A stretch of DNA of 15,379 nt. It comes from REEB48 sp964355085 (GTDB lineage Bacteria; Patescibacteriota; Minisyncoccia; UBA6257; 02-FULL-45-10c). Positions 1 through 6,726 of this stretch are shown in pieces; the stretch's first letter is position 1, and every line of letters begins with the position of its first letter. The position numbers were made by a program, and so were the translations under genes. The notes under the pieces are model-generated. The model saw only the letters and a list, made by a program, of their open reading frames with translations. It was not told the origin of the DNA and searched no databases. The stretch is from assembly GCA_964355085.1 (NCBI GenBank), contig CAYHBW010000022.1, positions 1 to 15,379 on the forward strand, in the 5' to 3' direction.

Positions 1-1624
1 CATACATCCGGCCACCATGCTTCCGGCCATCAAAAAAGGAATTCCGATAACGATCAAAAATACCTTCAATCCGTCTGCCCGAGGAACCCGGATAATAAAA
101 GAAGCGGCAAATGACCTGCTCGTCAAAGGAATCACCGCCATCGATGATGTGGTTCTGATAAATATAGCCGGCACGAGTCTGGCGGGAATTCCCGGGAGCG
201 CCGCCCGCGTATTCGAAGCCGCAGCCCGGGCAAAGGCGAATATCATACTTATTTCCCAGGCATCTTCCGAGCATACCATCTGCTTTGCGGTGAAATCGGC
301 GGAATTGGCGCCTGTACTCAAAGCGCTTGATAAGGAATTTTCCGCTGAAATCGGTTCCGGAAAAGTTTCAGTCTCTTTTTCCAAGAATCAGGCCGTAGTC
401 GCGATGGTCGGAGACGGGATGCGGGGCGTGCCGGGAATCGCCGGGAAGCTTTTCGGTATTCTTGGAGAAAATGGAATAAATGTAAGCGCCATAGCCCAGG
501 GAGGCTCGGAAAGGAATATTTCCTTTGCCGTCAGTTCCGCGGATAAAATCAGGACCTTGAATTCAGTGCACGAAAAGTTTTTTTCAGGAGAAGTGAAGAA
601 TATTTTTTTGGCCGGAACCGGTCTTGTTGGCGGTGATTTACTCGGTCAGATAAAAGAACTTCAAAATCAGAAATCGAAGTTGCGGGTTGTCGGCCTGATT
701 GATTCAAAACATATGATTATAAATGAGGCGGGAATCCCCCTCAATCGCTGGAAAAAAATTCTGGATAAGGGCGAGACCGCTGATTTTGGATCATGGATGA
801 AGAAGTCGGTGGAAATGCAGGTAGGCCGGAAAATATTCGTTGATTGTACCGCAAGCGCTGAAATCGCGAAGAATTATATCGGTTTGGCGGAGTCCGGATT
901 CAATATCGTCACGCCGAATAAGAAATTCAATACGTTTCCGATGAGGGAATATTTGAATCTTCGGGAAATAATGCGAAAAAAAAACAGGCAGTTTCTGTAT
1001 GAAACCAATGTCGGCGCAGGCCTGCCATTGATATCCGTTATCCGCGATCTGCTTTTGAGCGGAGACAGGATAGTAAGAATTGAAGGGATTTTTTCCGGGA
1101 CTTTAAGCTATCTCTTCAACTCTTTTGACGATGCCCGTGGATTCAGTGAAGTTTTATCTGAAGCAAGGGAGCTCGGGTATACCGAGCCGGATCCGAGGGA
1201 GGATCTGAACGGCAATGATGTCGGCAGGAAGCTATTGGTTCTCGCCCGGGAAATCGGCTGGCAGATGGAATTCAAGGATGTCAGCATTGAGAATCTTGTG
1301 CCGGAAGAATTGCAGGGAAAGATGACTCCGGCGGAATTCCTGTCAGACATGAAGCATCATGACGGTTATTTCAAAAAATTACTGGAAAAAGCTTATGTCG
1401 GCAATAAGGTTTTGCGTTATGTCGCTCGATTAGAAAGAGGAAAGGCGGTTGCGTCGCTTCAGGGGGTTCCGACCGACAGTCCGCTGGCGGCAACCCGCGG
1501 AGCGGATAATATTTTCGCTATTTATACCAGGAGATATGATAAGCGCCCTTTAGTCGTGCAGGGGCCAGGGGCTGGCGCGGAAGTCACCGCCGCCGGAGTA
1601 TTGGCGGATATTCTGAAAATCTGA
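1..1624 (+). CDS. thrA: Bifunctional aspartate kinase / homoserine dehydrogenase, 5'-truncated by window edge
   Basis: Catalyses the first (aspartate phosphorylation) and third (aspartate semialdehyde to homoserine) steps of threonine/methionine synthesis in the cytoplasm. The reading frame is open from base 2, and the codons before the first ATG (17) continue a kinase-like HPATMLPAIKKGIPI stretch, so the gene starts upstream of the window. Counting from the ATG at 17: end of the kinase domain (1-30), two ACT regulatory domains (about 35-195), then homoserine dehydrogenase. The NAD(P)-binding GTGLVGG is at 200-206, NKK at 301-303, and the TEPDP...D...K catalytic region has Glu390, Asp401 and Lys405, matching the family's Glu/Asp/Lys set. 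The end, QGPGAGAEVTAAGVLADI, is typical of the family. ACT domains suggest allosteric feedback by threonine (family knowledge). It stops with TGA, 2 nt before asd, in the same operon. Confidence 0.95.
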   Translation, partial: IHPATMLPAIKKGIPITIKNTFNPSARGTRIIKEAANDLLVKGITAIDDVVLINIAGTSLAGIPGSAARVFEAAARAKANIILISQASSEHTICFAVKSAELAPVLKALDKEFSAEIGSGKVSVSFSKNQAVVAMVGDGMRGVPGIAGKLFGILGENGINVSAIAQGGSERNISFAVSSADKIRTLNSVHEKFFSGEVKNIFLAGTGLVGGDLLGQIKELQNQKSKLRVVGLIDSKHMIINEAGIPLNRWKKILDKGETADFGSWMKKSVEMQVGRKIFVDCTASAEIAKNYIGLAESGFNIVTPNKKFNTFPMREYLNLREIMRKKNRQFLYETNVGAGLPLISVIRDLLLSGDRIVRIEGIFSGTLSYLFNSFDDARGFSEVLSEARELGYTEPDPREDLNGNDVGRKLLVLAREIGWQMEFKDVSIENLVPEELQGKMTPAEFLSDMKHHDGYFKKLLEKAYVGNKVLRYVARLERGKAVASLQGVPTDSPLAATRGADNIFAIYTRRYDKRPLVVQGPGAGAEVTAAGVLADILKI

Positions 1625-1626
1625 CC

Positions 1627-2721
1627 ATGAACGGGAAAAAAATAAGAGTCGGGATTTTAGGGGCGACCGGAATGGTTGGGCAGAGATTCATCTCCCTCCT
1701 GGAAGATCATCCTTGGTTCGAGGTTGTCAGCTTGGCGGCTTCGCCGAAGTCTGCTGGGAAAACTTATCAGGAAGCGGTTGGAAATCGCTGGCTGATGCCT
1801 GGCGGGATTCCGGAGAAAATAAAAAATATCAAAGTCAGAGCCGTTGAAGAGGATATTGATCTGATCACCAAGGAAGTCGATCTTGTTTTTTCAGCGATTG
1901 ATGCGGATAAGGATAAAATCAAATCACTCGAAGAACGTTACGCCGCGGCCGGAGTCGCCGTGGTTTCCAATAATTCTGCTCACCGCTGGACGGAAGACGT
2001 GCCGATGCTGATCCCCGAGATAAATCCAGAACATCTGGAGCTGATTGGCGTTCAGAGAAAAAATCGCGGGTGGACTAACGGGCTTTTGGTTGTGAAGCCC
2101 AATTGCTCCCTCCAGTCCTATCTTCCGGTCATATATGCGCTGAAAAAATTCAAACCGGAAAAAATTTCTGTAACGACTTTGCAGGCGATTTCCGGAGCCG
2201 GAAAAACATTCGAATCCTGGCCGGAAATGCTCGATAATTGCATACCTTTCATAAAAGGCGAGGAGGAAAAGACGGAAAAAGAGCCGTTGAAAATTTTCGG
2301 CGAGATAAAAAACAGCAAGCTGGAAATCGCCTCAAAGCCGGTTATTTCCGCGACCTGTATCCGGGTGGCAGTTTCCGACGGCCATATGGCCAGCGTTTCG
2401 GTGAAATTTAAAAATAAACCGACGTCGGAACAGATTATCGATGCAATCGAGAATTTCGATAATCCGTTGGCTGGCCAAAACTTGCCTTCCGCTCCGAAGA
2501 AATTCATCAGATATTTTTCCGAAGATGACCGTCCGCAGACTGGATTGGATCGGGATTATGAAAATGGCATGGGCATCACCTGCGGTAGATTTCGGGAGGA
2601 CAGACCGGATGGCTGGAAATTCGTGGCGCTTTCTCATAATACCATCCGAGGCGCGGCCGGCGGCGCGATTCTGATTGCCGAACTTTTATATAAGAGAGGA
2701 TATCTGTCAGATGGAAAATAA
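1627..2721 (+). CDS. asd: Aspartate-semialdehyde dehydrogenase
   Basis: Reduces aspartyl phosphate to aspartate semialdehyde with NADPH, the step between the two activities of the upstream enzyme. The 364-residue protein has an N-terminal dinucleotide-binding GATGMVGQRF (12-21) and the active-site cysteine Cys160 in KPNCSLQSY. It also has the QAISGAGKT loop, the substrate/acid-base region RVAVSDGHMASV with His253, and a C-terminal SHNTIRGAAGGAILIAEL helix. The length and these motif spellings fit the archaeal/fungal-type branch of the family better than the classical E. coli type (inference by eye). The gene follows thrA by 2 nt and its last 11 bases overlap the next gene, so translation is probably coupled. 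The ATG at 1627 is the only sensible start. Confidence 0.95.
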   Translation: MNGKKIRVGILGATGMVGQRFISLLEDHPWFEVVSLAASPKSAGKTYQEAVGNRWLMPGGIPEKIKNIKVRAVEEDIDLITKEVDLVFSAIDADKDKIKSLEERYAAAGVAVVSNNSAHRWTEDVPMLIPEINPEHLELIGVQRKNRGWTNGLLVVKPNCSLQSYLPVIYALKKFKPEKISVTTLQAISGAGKTFESWPEMLDNCIPFIKGEEEKTEKEPLKIFGEIKNSKLEIASKPVISATCIRVAVSDGHMASVSVKFKNKPTSEQIIDAIENFDNPLAGQNLPSAPKKFIRYFSEDDRPQTGLDRDYENGMGITCGRFREDRPDGWKFVALSHNTIRGAAGGAILIAELLYKRGYLSDGK

Positions 2722-3211
2722 AGGATTGACATTGATCGGGATGCCTGGATCCGGTAAGTCCACAATCGGAAAAATTATCGCGGAAAATCTTGGCCGTCTT
2801 TTCATCGATCTGGATATCCTTATAAAGGAGCGGACCGGCAGAAGTCATGCGGAGATTCTTTCGGAAAAAGGAGGGCGAGATTTTATCCGAATGGAGGGGA
2901 ATTTTGCAATGGAAGTGAATCTGGCCGGAATTGTCTTTTCGCCGGGCGGCAGCATAGTTTACTCCGATGAGGCGATGAAGAAAATAAAAAATGAATCGAA
3001 AATCATCTACCTATCCCTTTCTGTCGATGAAATAAGGGAAAGATTGGGCGGCGCTGCGGATGGGCGCGGCATCGTCGGCCTGAAAGAAAAGGGCCTGGAC
3101 GTATTATTCGGGGAGCGGGATGCCTTGTGCCGGTCATATGCCGATGAGGTGCTTGATTGTGGGGGTCTATCCAAAAATGATATTGTAGGATTATTGATTA
3201 ATAAAATGTAA
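2711..3211 (+). CDS. Shikimate-kinase-like P-loop kinase (substrate uncertain; candidate homoserine kinase)
   Basis: A 166-residue P-loop kinase of the shikimate kinase fold. I start it at ATG 2711 (MENKGLTLIGMPGSGKST) rather than the longer open frame from 2675, because a purine-rich AAGAGAGGA lies about 9 nt before 2711 and the P-loop then falls near residue 10, as usual. Visible sites: Walker A GMPGSGKST (10-18), IDLD with Asp35, Arg60 in FIRMEG, PGGS at 78-81 (GGG in classical AroK), Arg119 in the lid, and Arg136 in GERDALCRSYAD. These match the known shikimate kinase ATP- and substrate-binding positions except for the third glycine. It overlaps asd by 11 nt, so it is translated within the aspartate-to-homoserine operon, and no other aromatic-pathway gene is nearby. 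It may be true AroK, or a relative acting on another hydroxyl substrate such as homoserine. Confidence 0.85.
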   Translation: MENKGLTLIGMPGSGKSTIGKIIAENLGRLFIDLDILIKERTGRSHAEILSEKGGRDFIRMEGNFAMEVNLAGIVFSPGGSIVYSDEAMKKIKNESKIIYLSLSVDEIRERLGGAADGRGIVGLKEKGLDVLFGERDALCRSYADEVLDCGGLSKNDIVGLLINKM

Positions 3212-3214
3212 ACC

Positions 3215-4348
3215 ATGCCAGGAGCGTTTTCTTATATATTCGGAGTATTTTTTTCAGGATTTTTTTCCTCAATTCTTCATGGCGCGGAAATTTTCAAGTT
3301 AGCTGCTTATCATTACCTTTTATATAGCGATATCCCTAATTTTTTCGGCAAAGCTTCGATTCCCGGTTGGCCGTATGTAAATTCCCAATTGGAGTATCCG
3401 GTTCTGACGGGCTTATTCATAAGACTGACGGCGGTTATCGGAGGCAATCTGCGTGGATATTATATCGCCAATACATTTTTTTTGATTGCATTTGCGGCCG
3501 GTGGAACCTTTTTGCTTTATAAGATGCTTCCGTTGGCGGAGCGTGGTAAATTATGGAAATATTGGATTTTCGCGCCGTCGATGCTGGTTTTTTCGGTTTA
3601 TAACTGGGATCTCCTTGCGGTATTCTGCGTCATATCTGCAATGTATTCGGTTTGGAGGGGTAAGGATCTTTGGGCGGCATTCTTTCTCGCGCTGGGAACC
3701 TGGGCGAAGCTGTATCCTATTTTTTATTTTCTGCCGCTAATTCTGAAGCAGAACAGCTGGCGCAAGAAGAGCGGGATTGTTTTGATTGCCGGCGCAGTTA
3801 CGCTGGCTTTGAATCTTCCATTCGCCATAGCCAATTTCGATTCCTGGGCGTATTTTTTCACTTTTAACAGCGGGCGCATATCCACCTTTGATTCAATTTG
3901 GACTGTCATCCGATGGGGATTCCCTGGTCTCCAAGATGAAAAAATCATTAATTCCTTATCTTTGGCCATATTCGCATCCTGGTATTTTCTGGCGATATGG
4001 AAATATAGAAAGGAATCCCTGTTCAAGTCCTGGTATATGGCGACTTTGATTTTTCTTATGACAAATAAGGTTTTTTCTCCGCAATATCTTTTGTGGCTGT
4101 TGCCGTTTTTCGTAGTTTTGCCAGCCCCCAAATATTGGAAGTTTGCGACATTTGAAATTTCCAATCTCATTATCCTAATTTTCACGCTTTCCTGGTTTTT
4201 TACCGGGCAGGATCTGAATTATTTCTATATGAGCGTTCCGCTGATCCTCATAAAATACGGAATGATGTTAGGTTTTTATCGCGATATCGGCTGGAGAAAA
4301 TTAAATTACAGGACTTTTCCGAATGTTATTCCATCGGCATGGATATGA
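3215..4348 (+). CDS. Polytopic membrane glycosyltransferase, GT-C / GT87 (DUF2029)-like
   Basis: A 377-residue integral membrane protein with roughly eight to ten hydrophobic segments. Two motifs point to polyprenyl-phosphate-sugar-dependent GT-C enzymes of the GT87 type. The first luminal loop has an acidic residue (YSDIPNFFG, Asp39) followed by an EYPVLTG segment (60-66). Near the C-terminus there is NKVFSPQYLLWLLPF (from residue 284). Family members move mannose or related sugars from a lipid-linked donor to cell-envelope glycans; donor and acceptor cannot be read here. The start at ATG 3215 lies 3 nt after the stop of the kinase gene with no clear Shine-Dalgarno, so it probably depends on translational coupling. 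It is likely the last gene of the thrA operon, but is not obviously related in function. The exact family is moderately certain; the membrane topology is clear. Confidence 0.75.
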   Translation: MPGAFSYIFGVFFSGFFSSILHGAEIFKLAAYHYLLYSDIPNFFGKASIPGWPYVNSQLEYPVLTGLFIRLTAVIGGNLRGYYIANTFFLIAFAAGGTFLLYKMLPLAERGKLWKYWIFAPSMLVFSVYNWDLLAVFCVISAMYSVWRGKDLWAAFFLALGTWAKLYPIFYFLPLILKQNSWRKKSGIVLIAGAVTLALNLPFAIANFDSWAYFFTFNSGRISTFDSIWTVIRWGFPGLQDEKIINSLSLAIFASWYFLAIWKYRKESLFKSWYMATLIFLMTNKVFSPQYLLWLLPFFVVLPAPKYWKFATFEISNLIILIFTLSWFFTGQDLNYFYMSVPLILIKYGMMLGFYRDIGWRKLNYRTFPNVIPSAWI

Positions 4349-4369
4349 AGGATCTGAAAAATATAATTT

Positions 4370-4396
4370 TGAAAAAAAATAGCGCCTGAAGGCGCT
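4370..4396 (-). terminator. Rho-independent terminator of the HD-domain gene
   Basis: A 6-bp stem AGCGCC/GGCGCT with a 4-nt loop (4381-4396) is followed on the minus strand by a run of eight T (4372-4379). It lies directly after the stop codon of the minus-strand gene at 4403. On the plus strand the hairpin is not followed by T-rich sequence, so it is not a good terminator for the gene ending at 4348. Confidence 0.8.
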
Positions 4397-4402
4397 GTGG
4401 GT

Positions 4403-4987
4403 TTATCCTCGGATTCTTCCCGCTCCATTCCACTGGTCGTTTTCCCGTATTGGGTGATCGTGCCAGATTCTGGCGCTGGTCACATCGCAGAGGTGGCAGA
4501 AGGCGGCCAGCGGTCCCATAACCCGGCGGAGATTCGTGTAATCATTGTGTTCTCCCTCGACATACTTCATACCGTTTTCCTGATTTTCGGTAAGTATTAT
4601 CCCGTATTCCGCAAGTTTTCTGTTCCGGAATTCATGGCAATCGGATTTTGTCTTCAGCTCATCTTTGTATTTCAATTTTCCGTCGGATCCGATCTCATAT
4701 TTCCAGGGCTTTTCTATGTCATGCAGGAAAAGCACAAGAAGCGCATCGGAAAGGGAAAATGGCAGTGGGCGGAGAGCGTTCATTTGTTGATATAGCGCCG
4801 CTGCGATATTCATTGTTTCCTGGACGTGGTCGAAATATCCGCCTGGCCAGGCCTGATGATTATTCGAGGCGCCTTGGACCAGCTGAAAAAGTCCGCGATT
4901 TTCGGAAAGTATCCGACGGCAGATCTCCCGGTTCGGCTCCGATATGAGGTCTATCAACTGCTCAATCGTCCTGTATGTTGTCTGCAT
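4403..4987 (-). CDS. HD-domain (metal-dependent phosphohydrolase-like) protein
   Basis: A 194-residue, mostly helical soluble protein. It carries an HD-superfamily pattern: His54 in GGYFDHVQETMN, the His89-Asp90 doublet in LFLHDIEKPWKY, His147 in VEGEHNDY and Asp168 in AFCHLCDVTSAR. These are spaced as expected for two-metal phosphohydrolases that cleave nucleotides or phosphate esters. The substrate cannot be inferred. The start at 4987 has a weak AAAGAA-type Shine-Dalgarno. Upstream is a plausible promoter (5018-5046) and downstream a clear terminator, so it is a monocistronic unit. It is convergent with the thrA operon and divergent from the gene at 5125. Confidence 0.75.
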   Translation of the reverse strand: MQTTYRTIEQLIDLISEPNREICRRILSENRGLFQLVQGASNNHQAWPGGYFDHVQETMNIAAALYQQMNALRPLPFSLSDALLVLFLHDIEKPWKYEIGSDGKLKYKDELKTKSDCHEFRNRKLAEYGIILTENQENGMKYVEGEHNDYTNLRRVMGPLAAFCHLCDVTSARIWHDHPIRENDQWNGAGRIRG

Positions 4988-5017
4988 CTCATTTCTTTAA
5001 AAGAACTGTTATCAGAT

Positions 5018-5046
5018 ACTTTAAAGCATTCAGTCGGGTAATTCAA
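5018..5046 (-). promoter_or_regulatory. Probable sigma70 promoter for the HD-domain gene
   Basis: On the minus strand, TTGAAT (5046-5041), a 17-nt spacer and TAAAGT (5023-5018). Each hexamer matches consensus at four of six positions. The predicted start is near 5012, leaving a leader of about 25 nt. Confidence 0.45.
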
Positions 5047-5061
5047 TCACAAGATAAATTG

Positions 5062-5090
5062 TTGACAATTTTATAAGCAGAGTATAAAGT
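5062..5090 (+). promoter_or_regulatory. Probable sigma70 promoter for the gene at 5125
   Basis: A perfect -35 TTGACA (5062-5067) lies 17 nt before TAAAGT (5085-5090); an overlapping TATAAA (5083-5088) gives a 15-nt spacer. The transcript would start near 5097, which means translation must begin downstream of that point. Confidence 0.6.
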
Positions 5091-5111
5091 TTATCCAGAA
5101 CAAGTCTTTTT

Positions 5112-5118
5112 AAGGAGG
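5112..5118 (+). promoter_or_regulatory. Strong Shine-Dalgarno AAGGAGG preceding an ATA codon
   Basis: AAGGAGG is a near-perfect anti-16S complement. It is followed 6 nt later by ATA (5125-5127) in the frame of the downstream gene. No ATG or GTG occurs in frame between the predicted transcription start and the TTG at 5161, so this site is the main evidence for initiation at ATA. Confidence 0.6.
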
Positions 5119-5124
5119 GGTACA

Positions 5125-5436
5125 ATAGCCGATTGTTATTCTGCCAAAGTTGGAGATTATTTGGTAATTTGGATCAATGGTTTGCTTGGAACATATATAG
5201 CCGAAGTTATTGAAGAGAACCCGATGAAATTAAAGGTTCAGGAAACCGGACCATTCGCTAATTTGAAAGAAGGTAGCGATTTCGTAATATTGACCGATAA
5301 ATCCATCCTGATTCAGGATGAGAAATGTACTCAAGAACTTTTACGGCATCAGTATGAATCCGGAAGACCGCTTTTATCTGGCCTTAAAAGTTTAGGCGTT
5401 GACGATGGAGAAATTCATCAAATTTTACCAGCTTAA
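5125..5436 (+). CDS. Small unrecognised protein; ATA (5125) or TTG (5161) start
   Basis: A small soluble protein of unknown function, probably beta-rich at the N-terminus and helical at the end. From ATA 5125 it is 103 residues; from TTG 5161 it is 91. I prefer 5125 for two reasons. AAGGAGG lies 6 nt upstream. The extra residues (ADCYSAKVGDYLVIWINGLL) complete a VGDY beta-strand of the kind that begins small beta-barrels, which a TTG start would cut away. TTG 5161 also has GGAG 5 nt upstream, so it is not excluded. The C-terminus (SGRPLLSGLKSLGVDDGEIHQIL) looks helical. The gene has its own TTGACA promoter, and its terminator hairpin contains the stop codon, so it is a single-gene unit. Function is not recognised. 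Confidence 0.65.
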   Translation: MADCYSAKVGDYLVIWINGLLGTYIAEVIEENPMKLKVQETGPFANLKEGSDFVILTDKSILIQDEKCTQELLRHQYESGRPLLSGLKSLGVDDGEIHQILPA

Positions 5437-5450
5437 CAGAGCTGGTTTTT
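5427..5450 (+). terminator. Rho-independent terminator overlapping the stop codon
   Basis: A 7-bp stem ACCAGCT/AGCTGGT (5427-5433 with 5440-5446) with a 6-nt loop that contains the TAA stop, followed by TTTTT and AATT. Confidence 0.8.
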
Positions 5451-5474
5451 AATTCTGAAGCTGGTTAGTGTATG

Positions 5475-5490
5475 TCCGCCAGCTGGCGGA
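5475..5490. repeat. Perfect 16-bp GC-rich palindrome
   Basis: TCCGCCAGCTGGCGGA reads identically on both strands. It sits in the gap between two converging terminators. It resembles the short GC-rich palindromes at 6607-6638 and 7241-7267 in composition, though not as an exact copy. Confidence 0.6.
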
Positions 5491-5518
5491 ATAGAAGGGG
5501 GGTGATACCTGGTTTTGG

Positions 5519-5550
5519 ATAAAAAATAAAAAAGACGCACTTGGCGTCTT
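5519..5550 (-). terminator. Terminator of the 5549-6100 gene, probably bidirectional
   Basis: Stem AAGACGC/GCGTCTT (5532-5538 with 5544-5550), loop of 5 nt. On the minus strand it is followed by a long T-rich run (complement of 5519-5531). On the plus strand TATCTTTTTT follows, so it may also stop plus-strand transcripts. The stem overlaps the stop codon of the minus-strand gene. Confidence 0.8.
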
Positions 5551-6100
5551 ATCTTTTTTCTTTTCCGCATGGCAAATTGAGGCGGGCATAGTAATCACAA
5601 AAATCTTTCGCAGCAGCTTCGGCCGCCGAATCAATAAAGTCGTCCTTCTCTTTTCTGGAGAGCTTGCCCCTCTGTAGTTTCTCAAGGATTGGTTTATTTA
5701 AGTCATCCAAGAAGTATTCAAGGTGTAGATTTGGTTCAGATTGTATATAAATAAACGGCCTACCCATGTCTTGAAAAACCAGTGATTTTTTAACCCTCCA
5801 AGCAGTTCCTATTGCTATATAATGGTGGCGATTTGTTATCTTGGCTTCGAGCTTATCTAAAAACTGATTTGTTAGCTCCATATTATCAAGATATTCAAAG
5901 CTATTATTACGATAACTAACCGTATCAGCCCTTTGCCATTCAGGTTTGCTTTTTCTGTAATCACTTGTATCTACATGGTCCCACTCTGGTTCGAACTTTT
6001 GATATTGTACTTTTGCACCCACGATAATTCCTAAGTTAAATACTAAGACAAGAAACAATATCCTCGATACCCATCCTTTCATTTGCATCGCGCCCTTCAT
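5549..6100 (-). CDS. Membrane-anchored hypothetical protein with one N-terminal TM segment
   Basis: A 183-residue protein of unknown function. Residues about 11-29 (WVSRILFLVLVFNLGIIVG) form one hydrophobic segment after a short basic N-terminus, consistent with an uncleaved anchor. The rest is polar and probably outside the membrane. Two acidic, aromatic repeats near the start (FEPEWDHVDTSDYRKS and KPEWQRADTVSYRNN) are about 17 residues apart and look like an internal duplication. The C-terminal third is helical and charged. Three possible ATGs exist (codons 1, 5 and 7). A GAAGGG lies 4 nt before codon 5 and 10 nt before codon 7, so the true start may be up to six residues further in. A near-perfect promoter lies just upstream and a terminator overlaps the stop, so it is a single-gene unit. 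Confidence 0.65.
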   Translation of the reverse strand: MKGAMQMKGWVSRILFLVLVFNLGIIVGAKVQYQKFEPEWDHVDTSDYRKSKPEWQRADTVSYRNNSFEYLDNMELTNQFLDKLEAKITNRHHYIAIGTAWRVKKSLVFQDMGRPFIYIQSEPNLHLEYFLDDLNKPILEKLQRGKLSRKEKDDFIDSAAEAAAKDFCDYYARLNLPCGKEKR

Positions 6101-6121
6101 TGATTCAAGTTTCTGTTAAAT

Positions 6122-6150
6122 AGTATATGAAATAGGTGAAGTTATGTCAA
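6122..6150 (-). promoter_or_regulatory. Near-consensus sigma70 promoter for the 5549-6100 gene
   Basis: On the minus strand TTGACA (6150-6145), exactly 17 nt, TATACT (6127-6122). The predicted start is near 6115, giving a very short leader of about 15 nt. Confidence 0.85.
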
Positions 6151-6298
6151 GATTCTCCAATTCAAATAAGTAGAAAAGTTCCAATTTCCTGTTACCAGTA
6201 TAAAAAAATAAACAGAGATTTTAGCGAGCGGATTAGAACTTGTTTGAGAGTGGAATTAGTAAATTTATAGTGCCAAGCTATTGAACCATTACGAGCTA

Positions 6299-6327
6299 TT
6301 GACAAAATATATATAATATGCTATATT
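6299..6327 (+). promoter_or_regulatory. Near-consensus sigma70 promoter for a non-coding RNA
   Basis: TTGACA (6299-6304), 17-nt spacer, TATATT (6322-6327). It predicts a start near 6334. No credible open frame follows before the terminator at 6560-6590. Confidence 0.85.
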
Positions 6328-6333
6328 TAATAT

Positions 6334-6590
6334 AGTACAGATTTGGTCTTGTTTCTCTGGAGCGCGGATAGCCAGAGTGAAGAGATCAACTATCATATAT
6401 CAATATAAAACTTAGATCCGCTCTATCAGGGTTACCCCTGGGGGTCCTTGGATAGAGAAAAAGACCTTGCGCGGAGTAACCTGCGTGAGGAAGGCAAGAA
6501 AACTTGGTATGTGTTAGCTACTCATCTATAGATCAATAGATGAGGTTCCGCGCGACAAAACCCGAGATGCTCTCTCGGGTTTTTTATTTT
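6334..6590 (+). ncRNA. Structured non-coding RNA of about 257 nt, family not recognised
   Basis: Bounded by a TTGACA-N17-TATATT promoter and a strong terminator, with no ORF. Visible helices: (a) 6345-6360 with 6372-6387, a nearly continuous 16-bp stem whose inner six pairs are CUCUGG/CCAGAG and whose 11-nt loop is AGCGCGGAUAG; (b) CUCUAUC 6421-6427 with 6451-6457, enclosing AGG/CCU and a C-rich/G-rich pairing; (c) CCUU...AAGG (6465-6468 with 6491-6494) enclosing GCGCGG-AGUAA-CCUGCGU; (d) a perfect 9-bp hairpin 6521-6529 with 6536-6544; (e) the terminator. GCGCGGA occurs twice (6362-6368 in loop a, and 6469-6475), and its complement UCCGCGC occurs once (6547-6553), so a pseudoknot or a switch between partners is possible. 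It lacks the hallmarks I know for tmRNA, RNase P RNA, SRP RNA and 6S RNA. Confidence 0.75.
6560..6590 (+). terminator. Strong Rho-independent terminator of the ncRNA
   Basis: An 8-bp stem ACCCGAGA/TCTCGGGT (6560-6567 with 6573-6580), 5-nt loop, then TTTTTTATTTT. Confidence 0.92.
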
Positions 6591-6606
6591 GAGCGGGTTA
6601 GTTAAT

Positions 6607-6638
6607 GCCCGCCCGCCGTAGCTTTTAGCGGAGGAGGG
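6607..6638. repeat. GC-rich imperfect inverted repeat with GCCCGCC core
   Basis: GCCCGCCCGCCGTAGC followed by TTTTAGCGGAGGAGGG forms an imperfect hairpin with a CCG/CGG centre. It lies between the ncRNA terminator and the next promoter. The GCCCGCC core recurs at 7261-7267 and 12702-12708. Confidence 0.5.
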
Positions 6639-6665
6639 ATGTTAGAACCTGTTTTAAGAATAAAA

Positions 6666-6694
6666 TTGACAGTATAAATATTTATAACTATACT
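6666..6694 (+). promoter_or_regulatory. Near-consensus sigma70 promoter for the gene at 6727
   Basis: TTGACA (6666-6671), 17-nt spacer, TATACT (6689-6694). The predicted start near 6701 gives a leader of about 26 nt ending in AGGGG directly before the ATG. The gene is therefore transcribed separately from the ncRNA upstream. Confidence 0.88.
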
Positions 6695-6726
6695 ATCTGA
6701 GGCACTATGAAATATGGGATCAGGGG

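Noticed and set aside
2675..2710. Upstream extension of the shikimate-kinase-like gene to ATG 2675
   Set aside because: It would overlap asd by 47 nt and push the P-loop away from the N-terminus; ATG 2711 has a good Shine-Dalgarno.
4397..5041. Three plus-strand open frames across the HD-domain gene
   Set aside because: They are antisense shadows of a minus-strand gene with clear HD motifs, and none has start signals.
6334..6590. Assignment of the ncRNA to tmRNA, RNase P RNA, SRP RNA or 6S RNA
   Set aside because: No tRNA-like ends or tag frame, no GAGGAAAGUCC/ACAGAA pair, no GGAAGG-AGCAGC SRP loop, and no end-to-end closing stem with a central bubble were found.
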